Source of the DNA: Deltaproteobacteria bacterium | GTDB lineage: Bacteria > Desulfobacterota > Deferrimicrobia > Deferrimicrobiales > Deferrimicrobiaceae | Assembly: GCA_021815305.1 (NCBI GenBank) | Contig: JAKAHC010000004.1 | Coordinates: forward strand, 233,057-297,056 | Direction: 5' to 3' | Length of the DNA: 64,000 nucleotides | Shown: positions 26,221-33,294 of the stretch, one piece after another | How positions within the stretch are numbered: position 1 is the first letter of the stretch | Layout of the letters: each line of letters starts with the position of its first letter | The notes under the pieces: generated by a model | Database searches by the model: none | What the model saw: only the letters and a program-made list of their open reading frames with translations | What the model was told of the DNA's origin: nothing | Made by a program: the position numbers and the translations under genes

Positions 26221-27141
26221 ATGCGGGGCCACGACCCTCGGGATGCGGTCGGGATCGTCCACCGGGCCAGGGGCGCCCTCTTCGGGGTGGCTGTCGGGGA
26301 CGCGCTGGGCGCCACCACGGAGTTCATGAAACCCGCGCAGATCCGGGAGCGTTTCGGGGTCCACAAGGAGATCACCGGCGGCGGATGGCTCAAGCTCGCC
26401 CCCGGGCAGGTCACGGATGATACGGAGATGTCGCTTTGCATCGCCCGGGCGATCGCCGACCGCGGGGGATGGGAGCTTTCCGCCATCGCGGAGCGGTTCG
26501 CCCGATGGTTTTCCGGAAACCCCGCGGATGTGGGCGCCACCTGCCGGCGGGGGATCCGGGAGTACCTCGAAACGCGGCGGCTCGAGACCCCCCCCAACGA
26601 ATGGGACGCGGGAAACGGGGCGGCGATGCGGATGGCCCCCGTGGCGCTCTACACGCTGGGGAGCGAGCGGTTCCTCTCCCGGTGCGCCGTGGAGCAGGCG
26701 CGCCTCACCCACAACCACCCGCTCTCCGACGCCGCCTGCGTCGCCGTGGGAATGCTGATCCAGCGGGGAATCCTCGGATCTCCCCGGAGCGGACTGCTGG
26801 CCGCCGCGGAGGATCTCGCCGCCGCCCACCCGGAGTTCCTCTTCGAGGGGTACGACGGCGAGGCGACGGGGTTCGTCGCCGACACCCTCCGGACGGTATT
26901 CTCGGCGTTCTTCTCCACGGACGGTTTCGAGGAGTGCCTCGTTCGCACCGTGAACCGGGGGGATGACGCGGACACCACCGGCGCCATCGCGGGCGCCATC
27001 GCCGGCGCCCGCTACGGGTTCGCGGCGATCCCGCGGCGCTGGGTCCTGGCGCTCCCCGCCGGACTGCGGGAGGAGATCTCCACCCTCGCCGCGAAACTGG
27101 TCCGGATGTCGCCGCTGTTCAACCCCCCAGCCACCGGCTGA
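26221..27141 (+). CDS. draG: ADP-ribosyl-[dinitrogen reductase] hydrolase
   Basis: 306 residues of the ADP-ribosylglycohydrolase family, reactivating nitrogenase by removing the DraT modification. Mn2+-binding motifs are visible: GVAVGDALGATTEF and TDDTEMSLCIARAI near the N-terminus, and NRGDDADTTGAIAGAIAGARYG near the C-terminus. Adjacency to draT (2 bp) argues for DraG over a generic ADP-ribosylglycohydrolase. Its stop overlaps the 3' end of the convergent unknown gene by 23 bp. Confidence 0.92.
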   Translation: MRGHDPRDAVGIVHRARGALFGVAVGDALGATTEFMKPAQIRERFGVHKEITGGGWLKLAPGQVTDDTEMSLCIARAIADRGGWELSAIAERFARWFSGNPADVGATCRRGIREYLETRRLETPPNEWDAGNGAAMRMAPVALYTLGSERFLSRCAVEQARLTHNHPLSDAACVAVGMLIQRGILGSPRSGLLAAAEDLAAAHPEFLFEGYDGEATGFVADTLRTVFSAFFSTDGFEECLVRTVNRGDDADTTGAIAGAIAGARYGFAAIPRRWVLALPAGLREEISTLAAKLVRMSPLFNPPATG

Positions 27142-29290
27142 GGTATCCCGCCCTCCACAGGAGCAGGGCCGCCGCGAACGCCAGCAGGAGGAGGTACAGG
27201 ATCCACGGCCTCCCCTTCTCCGCGAACGGGTCCGTCAGGGAACGCTCCGCGCCCTCGGGGAGCTTCGCGGCGGCGGTCAACGAGGCGCCGAACGGAATGT
27301 TGATCCTGGCGCGGGCATTCACCGCCCATCCGTTGGCGTCGAGGATGGGGCCCAGGTTCCGTTTGCGCAGCTTGAGCCATGCAAGGAGCACCGAGGGGCT
27401 GGAGACCACCAGGAGGATCCCCAGGAAAACGAGCGGAACCTGCCACCACGCGAGCCGCAGGATGCCCGACACCACGGAAACGAGCGCGGCGCCGATGGCG
27501 CCGACCGCAAGGCCGATCGCCGCGAAGATGCCGGCGAATTTGGCGACATCGAAGGGGGGCGGGGCGGGGGCCGCCGCCTTCGCCGCCGTGGCCTGCCCCG
27601 CCGCGGCGATCATCCGGGCCGTCCGCTGCTCCTCCGCCGCCTTCGAGCGGGCGGCCGCGATCTTCTGCATCTGCTCCCCGATCGCCCGGGCAAGCTGCTT
27701 GTAGGGGGCCCAGAAGGCCTGCCGGATGCTGATCGGGTGATCCACGATCCGGAGGATCGTCGCGTCCCAGTCCTGCCCCTTGCGGTCGTAGAACACCCCG
27801 TTGCGTCCGACCGTGAGGAAATCGGAGTCTCCCGCCGTGAAGCCGGCGGCGATCGTCGCCTTCTCCTCGCCTCTCCTGCGGGTGCAGTCGCAGTAGACGA
27901 GGCAGACATGGCTCAGGGTGGCGATGGCGGCGTGCCGGTTCACGTCCGTGACCGGAACGCAAAGGTCGGCGCTGCGCCCGTCCAGGTACAGGGTCCCCGC
28001 CTGGAAGCTCCCTTTCCCCTTCCGCGTATAGAAATCCCGGAAGGAGACGAAGTTGTTGATCAGAAGGTGAAGGTCCCGGCAATAGCGCAACAGCCGCTCC
28101 ACCGAAGCGATGGCCGCCACCTCGGGTTCCACGGCCTTGTCCTGCGCCACGAGGTCCAGCAGCGCCGCCCTGCCGTCCTCGGCCAGGATCCGCCGCACCC
28201 GCTCTTCGCCGAGTTTCTCCAGGGCCGTCGCGGGCTTCGACGCGATCCACGCCTCGTACGGCGCGAAACGGCCGCAAAGCGTCCTCCACGCCTCCTCGGT
28301 AAGGGCGTCCATTCCCCCCAGAACCGGCAATGCCACCTCTTCGCCGAACCGCCGCACTGCGCCGGAAAACGCCGGGTTCAGCCCCGCGGACAGCGGCAAC
28401 GGCTTCCCATCGGCGGGAACGGCCAGGGGGAACGACATCACCGGCTCCAGGTCCCCACCGAGGCTCATCGCCGCAAGCTTCTGGTAGTCCGCGTCCGACG
28501 GGCAAGTGAGGGAAGCCGACCGGCTGTCGTACGCCGCGAGACGGCACCGCTGGAAGTAGTCCTCGATCTTCGCCTTCAGCGCATGGTGGATCTCGTGCCG
28601 CGCCGCCGTCGCCTCCCCGAACGGGAGCGTCCCGGGGTTTCCCGCGGCGTCCCACCAGTCGACGATCGCCTGCGCCTCCTTGTAGAAAACCTCGATCGTT
28701 TCCTCCGTGACCCCGGGCTTTCCGCCCCGGTCGTTCCGGCCCCCGAGGCATGCGATCGCATCCTCGATCACGGAGCGCAGCGCGGGATCCTCGGCCGCAT
28801 GGGCAGGCACGATCCCGTCCCCGTTGAACCGCGCCTGGGAAAAGATCCGTTCGGTGTCGCAGACATCCTCCAGGGAGATCTCTTCCGCGCCCGGCTTCCC
28901 GAGGACCGAAAGCACGAGCTTCGCCCCGGCAAGCACCGCCCTCCCCTCCTCCGTACCGCCGTCGATGGCCGAGAGCGGCAATCGGTCCCGCCGCCTGACG
29001 AGAAAATCGAGGTCGGTGAGGACCGTCCGTGCCCACTTCACGGCGGCAAGGAGCTCCGGGGCGCGGATGTGTCCGTCCGCATCCGAATCCACCAGGTCCA
29101 GGGTCTTCCGGTCGAACTCGATTCCCGGGACAGGGCAGCTCAGGGCCACCCAGAGCTTCTGGTCGAGTGTTTCCAGCGCCGCCAGGTCCGCGCCCGTCTC
29201 GAGCAGCGCCTGGTCGAATCCTCCCGCACGGAAGAACTTCCATCGGTGCGTTGCGCCTCGGACATCCGGGGTCCTGCTGGCCTGGGGCAT
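27119..29290 (-). CDS. Large protein of unknown function with EF-hand and C-terminal membrane helices
   Basis: 723 residues, starting at the ATG at 29290 with AAGGAGG upstream. A canonical EF-hand loop (DSDADGHIRAPE) is at residues 68-79 and a second degenerate one (FNGDG) near residue 150. The middle (about 200-560) is helical and unlike any family I recognise. Three hydrophobic helices lie near the C-terminus: one following an Ala/Pro-rich linker (PAPPPFDVAKFAGIFAAIGL), one at VPLVFLGILLVVSS and a last at WILYLLLLAFAAALLL. There is no signal peptide, so the bulk is likely cytosolic, anchored by the C-terminus. Confidence 0.7.
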   Translation of the reverse strand: MPQASRTPDVRGATHRWKFFRAGGFDQALLETGADLAALETLDQKLWVALSCPVPGIEFDRKTLDLVDSDADGHIRAPELLAAVKWARTVLTDLDFLVRRRDRLPLSAIDGGTEEGRAVLAGAKLVLSVLGKPGAEEISLEDVCDTERIFSQARFNGDGIVPAHAAEDPALRSVIEDAIACLGGRNDRGGKPGVTEETIEVFYKEAQAIVDWWDAAGNPGTLPFGEATAARHEIHHALKAKIEDYFQRCRLAAYDSRSASLTCPSDADYQKLAAMSLGGDLEPVMSFPLAVPADGKPLPLSAGLNPAFSGAVRRFGEEVALPVLGGMDALTEEAWRTLCGRFAPYEAWIASKPATALEKLGEERVRRILAEDGRAALLDLVAQDKAVEPEVAAIASVERLLRYCRDLHLLINNFVSFRDFYTRKGKGSFQAGTLYLDGRSADLCVPVTDVNRHAAIATLSHVCLVYCDCTRRRGEEKATIAAGFTAGDSDFLTVGRNGVFYDRKGQDWDATILRIVDHPISIRQAFWAPYKQLARAIGEQMQKIAAARSKAAEEQRTARMIAAAGQATAAKAAAPAPPPFDVAKFAGIFAAIGLAVGAIGAALVSVVSGILRLAWWQVPLVFLGILLVVSSPSVLLAWLKLRKRNLGPILDANGWAVNARARINIPFGASLTAAAKLPEGAERSLTDPFAEKGRPWILYLLLLAFAAALLLWRAGYLSRWLGG

Positions 29291-29469
29291 GGCGAACCTC
29301 CTTGGTCGATGCGGATCAGGATAGCAGAATTTTCGAATTTTCCCTCCGGGCGAACCTGCGGAGAATTTCGTAATCCCTCTCGACAGCATGAACAATTTCG
29401 TAATGGAACGAAGCGGTGACTGCGTGAATAAACCCTTGTTTTACAAAAACTAATCCCATCTTTCGCCGT

Positions 29470-29485
29470 GGGCACGGTCATTGCT
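29470..29485 (+). promoter_or_regulatory. Sigma-54 promoter (-24/-12) for the lipoprotein pair
   Basis: GGGCACGGTCATTGCT matches the consensus TGGCACG-N4-TTGCW at 11 of 12 fixed positions, with GG at 29471-29472 and GC at 29483-29484. The TTG start of the first lipoprotein is at 29525, about 30 bases after the predicted transcription start. Upstream, AATTTCGTAAT occurs twice (near 29366 and 29394), a possible activator-binding pair. Confidence 0.65.
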
Positions 29486-29524
29486 GCCTTTGTCCCGCAC
29501 AGCGGAGCTTTCGGGAGGTGGAAA

Positions 29525-29869
29525 TTGAGAACACGAGCGGCAGCCGCCGTTGCGGTTTCGATGTTTCTCCTGGCATGGAGCGGGTGCGCGGGGACGAACG
29601 ACTTCCGCCAGAACGCGCAATCCCCCCAGGCGCAGGCCAAGGCAGCCAGGGCGGAGGCGGTCAAAGAGGCAAGAGAATCCTTCCAGGAGGCGAAAACCTC
29701 CGGCGGGGAACTTGCAGCCCCTTACGACTATTACATGGCGCAGGAGTACCTCCGACTGGCCGAACACGAGTTGGGAGAGGCCTGCGTGAAAAGCGTGCAC
29801 GAATTCGCCCGGAAATCGAAAGCCCATTCCGCCAAGGCCATCGAAGTGGCAAAAGGAGGTGTCAATTGA
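29525..29869 (+). CDS. Lipoprotein, DUF4398-like
   Basis: 114 residues. The TTG start at 29525 is set by GGGAGGTG just upstream; a longer frame to 29468 would start inside the promoter. The signal peptide ends with a lipobox WSGC, predicting outer-membrane attachment. The mature part is alpha-helical with AQAKAARAEAVKEARESFQEA and YDYYMAQEYLRLAEHEL. This is the pattern of DUF4398, which often accompanies OmpA-type proteins. It lies 29 bases after a sigma-54 promoter and is coupled to the next lipoprotein. No function is assigned. Confidence 0.7.
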   Translation: MRTRAAAAVAVSMFLLAWSGCAGTNDFRQNAQSPQAQAKAARAEAVKEARESFQEAKTSGGELAAPYDYYMAQEYLRLAEHELGEACVKSVHEFARKSKAHSAKAIEVAKGGVN

Positions 29870-30252
29870 GGATCCGCTGCGTCCTGGCGACGGCCGCCCT
29901 TTTCGCGGCGGGATGCTCGACGATGCAGGCCCTGCAGACCCGGCCGACCGATCCGGTGGCGCGGGCGGGGGCCATCGCCGCCAAGATCGACGAGGCCGAG
30001 CGGCTCGGGGCGAAGGAATGCTCTCCCCGCGCCCTTGCCAAGGCCAAGGTCTCCCTGGAACATGTGTCGCATGAATTGAAGGAAGGGTACTACAGCAGTC
30101 AATGGCTGGATCCGGACTTCGATGCGGCCAACAAGGCGGCGCAGGACCTCCTGTCGGAGAGGAAGGCCGCCGCCGAAACGGGGCGGCATTACCGCTGCGT
30201 GTCGACGCCGGAAGCCGCTCCCAAGGGGAAACCCGCCCCTCGAGACGGGTAA
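29866..30252 (+). CDS. Lipoprotein of unknown function, coupled to the DUF4398-like lipoprotein
   Basis: 128 residues. The TTG start at 29866 overlaps the previous stop (TTGA) and follows AAAAGGAGGT. Residues 1-17 form a lipoprotein signal with Cys17 in AAGCS. The mature helical domain (ARAGAIAAKIDEAERLGAKECSPRALAKAKVSLEHVSHEL) resembles its upstream partner, suggesting a duplicated fold or a heteromeric complex at the outer membrane. The C-terminus is Pro/Lys-rich. It is expressed from the sigma-54 promoter at 29470. Confidence 0.65.
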   Translation: MRIRCVLATAALFAAGCSTMQALQTRPTDPVARAGAIAAKIDEAERLGAKECSPRALAKAKVSLEHVSHELKEGYYSSQWLDPDFDAANKAAQDLLSERKAAAETGRHYRCVSTPEAAPKGKPAPRDG

Positions 30253-30452
30253 TCCCCCTTCGTGCGGAGAAGGGGTTGCGGGCGGGAACCGCGACCCCGG
30301 GTCTCCACGATCCCCGGGAGGGACCGCGCGTTCCGGCCCCATTTCGGCGGACGGCTTCGCCTTTGCCTTTCCCCAGGGAATCCCTTTCCCCGACGCGATC
30401 GTCATAGAGCAAAGCGGAATGGCGAAACACGCGGTCCCACCGGGGAGGATCC

Positions 30453-31394
30453 ATGCGCATCGCGATTTTCGGAGCAGGCGGCGTGGGCGGCTATTTCGGA
30501 GGGAGGTTGTCCCGGGCCGGAGAGGACGTCCTGTTCCTCGCCCGGGGGGAACACCTTCGCGCGATCCGGGAACACGGCCTGCAAGTGGAAAGCGTGAACG
30601 GCGACTTCGTGATCCATCCGGCGCAGGCCGTGGAGAACCCGGCGCAGGGAGGCCGCGTCGATCTCGTCATCGTCGGGGTGAAGGCGTGGCAGGTCCCGGA
30701 GGCTGCGGAGGCGATGCGCCCCATGGTCGGGCCGGAAACCTCCGTGCTCACCCTGCAAAACGGCGTGGAGGCGCCCGACCAGGTTGCGGCGGTTCTGGGC
30801 CCCTCGGTCGTCCTGGGAGGATCGGCCAACATCATCAGCTTCACCGCCGGGCCGGGACGGATCCGGCACCTCGGCGGACCGGCGTCGATCCGGTTCGGCG
30901 AACTCGACAACCGCGGGAGCGAGCGTTCCCTGATGCTCAAGGAGACCCTGTCCCGCGCAGGCATCCCGGCGGAAATCGCCCCGGAGACCCGTATCGCCCT
31001 CTGGGAAAAATTCCTGTTCATCGTCCCGGTGGGAGGCGTAGGCGCCGTGACCCGTGCCCCGATCGGCCTCCTCCGGACGATCCCCGAAACGAAACGAATG
31101 CTCTACCAGGGGATGCGGGAAATCCTCGGCGTGGCGCACGCAAGGGGGATCTCCCTGGACGAAACGGTCATCGACCGGACGATGCGCTTCCTGGACACGC
31201 TTCCGCCGGAAGGAACCACGTCGATGCAGCGGGACATCATGGGGGGCCACCCCTCCGAGCTGGAGGCGTGGAACGGGGCCGTGGTCCGATTGGGCAAACG
31301 GGCCGGCGTTCCCACCCCGTTGCACGATTTTCTCTACAGCAGCCTGCTGCCGATGGAACGGAAGTCCCGGGGACAGGTGCGGTTCCCGGGGTGA
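30453..31394 (+). CDS. panE: 2-dehydropantoate 2-reductase
   Basis: 313 residues. The N-terminal NADPH-binding Rossmann motif is IFGAGGVGGYFGGRL. The ketopantoate reductase pattern continues with VDLVIVGVKAWQV, LTLQNGVEAPDQVAAVLG and the C-terminal domain segment EKFLFIVPVGGVGAVTRAPIG, then TSMQRDIMGGHPSELEAWNGAVV. It reduces ketopantoate to pantoate for coenzyme A synthesis, though several paralogues of this family act on other 2-keto acids. It stands alone: the 200 bases upstream (30253-30452) hold a CCCCTTC/GAAGGGG hairpin at 30255-30276 and no gene. Confidence 0.88.
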   Translation: MRIAIFGAGGVGGYFGGRLSRAGEDVLFLARGEHLRAIREHGLQVESVNGDFVIHPAQAVENPAQGGRVDLVIVGVKAWQVPEAAEAMRPMVGPETSVLTLQNGVEAPDQVAAVLGPSVVLGGSANIISFTAGPGRIRHLGGPASIRFGELDNRGSERSLMLKETLSRAGIPAEIAPETRIALWEKFLFIVPVGGVGAVTRAPIGLLRTIPETKRMLYQGMREILGVAHARGISLDETVIDRTMRFLDTLPPEGTTSMQRDIMGGHPSELEAWNGAVVRLGKRAGVPTPLHDFLYSSLLPMERKSRGQVRFPG

Positions 31395-31479
31395 TCCTCG
31401 CGGCCCGTCGTTGCGGACCCACCCGGCGGAAGCGGCCTCTTCCGCGATGGCCGCCCCCGCCGGGAAGATGTCACGTTCC

Positions 31480-32847
31480 TTACCAGTCTTCCTTCTGCTT
31501 CTCCGCCATCTTGTCGAAGTAGAGTTCCGGGGAGGTCAGCTTCCGGATCTCTTCCTCCGTGTACCCCAGCGCCCTGAAATTCAGCACGCCGTTCGGTGCG
31601 TGGCAGTTCTCGCAAGAAAGCGCCCTCTTTTTCGTCACCAGGTGGCTGCTTCCGAAGTAGATCACCTGCCAGCCGGGAACGGGATCGTACTCCTGGATTC
31701 CGAGGGTCTTCGCCGCCGATGCGACTCCGGCCAGGGTGTCGCCCGTGGCCATCGGCGGGGCGAAATCCATGGAAAGCAGCTTCCCCGTCTTCCGGTCGAA
31801 GTACGCTTTCCCCTCGTACATCTTGAACGGGTAGATCTTGCTCTCCTTGTCCCCGCGGCTCCCTTTCGGGCCGATGAACGTCGGGGTGTTGGTGACGGTC
31901 TTGTTGTACCAGGCATACACCGGCGCGGTCTCGTTGGCTTCCTTGCGCAGCGTGGTGGGCTCGAAGAAGCCGTCGGGCCCCTGGGTCCACCGGGTGAAAT
32001 CCTTGGCGAGCGCCCCGCCCGTCTTCGGGATGTGGCACGTCTGGCATGCGACGCGGGCGACGTGGCGGTTGAGATCCTTGTCCTGGTGGGGTGACGCCTC
32101 GTGGCAATCCCCGCACGATACGCGTACCCCGTCGCTGGCCCAGTTGTTCGGATCGAATCCCGTCGGGATCCTGTGGTCCTTCGCCGCGTGGCAGTCGACG
32201 CACACCATGCCCTTCGCCGCGTGAACGTCGGTCTCCTTGGTGAAGGCGAACCCGCGCTTGATGAGCACTCCTCCCCCGGCCGCCTCGTGGCACACCATGC
32301 AGTTCTTGACCCCGGGCTTCCCCACCGAAAGCGCCGCCTTCACGCTGCGGTCCTGCCCCATCACGACCCGTCCCGCCGCATCCTTGTATGGCTGGCGCAG
32401 CCGGAAGTCGTAGGATAAGGAGTGACACACGAGGCAGTCTATGGCGTTCTCGGCGTCCTTCCCCGTGCTGCCCACGTCGCTGATGTGGTTCCCGGGGTGG
32501 CAGGTGTTGCACCCGGTGAACTTCGTCTTCCCCGTCTTCGGGTTCGGCGGGATCTCCTTCAGGTTGTTCACGATGTCGTTCCCGTTGCACATCGTGTAGA
32601 TGCGGTTCTTCATCCCGTACTCTTTCCCGGGCGTAAGGTTGTCCACGTTCCCCACCGGCGAAGCGTGCTTCCAGTGGACGGTGCCGAGGAACATCTTCGC
32701 CGTCCCCGGGTGGCACCCCTGCGCCTCGCAGGTCGACGGCCCATGGTAGCCGTTCTTTTCGATGTAGGCTTTCCCGGGATGCTCCTTCGCCAGGGCGAAC
32801 GAACCCGTCACCGCCAACAGGAACAACACGATCGGATACCGTTTCAC
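31480..32847 (-). CDS. Octahaem c-type cytochrome, tetrathionate-reductase (OTR) family
   Basis: 455 residues, with a GTG start at 32847 preceded by AAAAGGAGAGGGG and a signal peptide (PIVLFLLAVTGSFALA). Haem motifs: seven CxxCH (CNTCH, CLVCH, CMVCH, CVDCH, CGDCH, CQTCH, CENCH) plus CEAQGCH (Cx4CH) at the N-terminus, for eight predicted haems. The order and the segments TVHWKHASP, NAIDCLVCH and SVGKPGVKNCMVCH match octahaem tetrathionate reductase-family cytochromes. It is periplasmic and probably reduces a sulfur or nitrogen compound or carries electrons. It is third in the porin operon. The Cx4CH site is unusual for this family. Confidence 0.85.
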   Translation of the reverse strand: MKRYPIVLFLLAVTGSFALAKEHPGKAYIEKNGYHGPSTCEAQGCHPGTAKMFLGTVHWKHASPVGNVDNLTPGKEYGMKNRIYTMCNGNDIVNNLKEIPPNPKTGKTKFTGCNTCHPGNHISDVGSTGKDAENAIDCLVCHSLSYDFRLRQPYKDAAGRVVMGQDRSVKAALSVGKPGVKNCMVCHEAAGGGVLIKRGFAFTKETDVHAAKGMVCVDCHAAKDHRIPTGFDPNNWASDGVRVSCGDCHEASPHQDKDLNRHVARVACQTCHIPKTGGALAKDFTRWTQGPDGFFEPTTLRKEANETAPVYAWYNKTVTNTPTFIGPKGSRGDKESKIYPFKMYEGKAYFDRKTGKLLSMDFAPPMATGDTLAGVASAAKTLGIQEYDPVPGWQVIYFGSSHLVTKKRALSCENCHAPNGVLNFRALGYTEEEIRKLTSPELYFDKMAEKQKEDW

Positions 32848-32900
32848 GCTCCCCTCTCCTTTTGCGCGGGCGCGAAGGGATTTCCCCGGCCCGTCCGTTG

Positions 32901-33227
32901 TCAGCATCCCGCAGTCTTGCGGAAATATTTGCTTACGTTCTTGCCGTCCTTGACCTCGTACTTCAGCCGGATCTCGTCGCCGACGACGATCCGGTGGTCC
33001 TTGAACTTGTCCAGCGTCAGTTCGTCGTTGACGATCACGGTCACCAGGCCCCCGCCCTTGTTGTCCTTCAGGGTGGCCGTGGCCGTGGCGGCGTCGGGAC
33101 CGGAGATGTCGATCTTCGTGATCACTCCGATCATCTTGATCTCGTCCGCCGAAGCGGAAGCCGGAACGAAAACCGTCGCCGCGAGGGCGACCGCGAACAG
33201 AAGGAATACGACCGCGAACCGTTTCAT
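32901..33227 (-). CDS. Small exported protein between porin and cytochrome
   Basis: 108 residues with a signal peptide (FAVVFLLFAVALAATVFVPA, cleavage near ASA-D). The mature part is beta-rich and hydrophilic (MIGVITKIDISGPDAATATATL then VVGDEIRLKYEVKDG), like a small OB-fold. It ends in a lone Cys. Gene order porin, this protein, cytochrome, with a 53-base gap to the cytochrome start, suggests a periplasmic accessory of the cytochrome. The shape is close to that of the exported protein at 5239-5556. No function is known. Confidence 0.65.
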   Translation of the reverse strand: MKRFAVVFLLFAVALAATVFVPASASADEIKMIGVITKIDISGPDAATATATLKDNKGGGLVTVIVNDELTLDKFKDHRIVVGDEIRLKYEVKDGKNVSKYFRKTAGC

Positions 33228-33252
33228 TGCGCTCTCCTTGTGCAGCCGTGGA

Positions 33253-33278
33253 GGCCTTGGGCGTTCCCGCCCAAGGCC
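33253..33278 (-). other. Strong intercistronic hairpin
   Basis: GGCCTTGGGCG-TTCC-CGCCCAAGGCC forms a perfect 11-bp stem with a 4-base loop, lying between the porin stop (33295) and the start of the small exported protein (33227). No T-run follows, so it is likelier a processing or stabilising hairpin that gives the porin mRNA higher abundance than the downstream genes. Confidence 0.65.
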
Positions 33279-33294
33279 CTCCACGCCTCATTTG

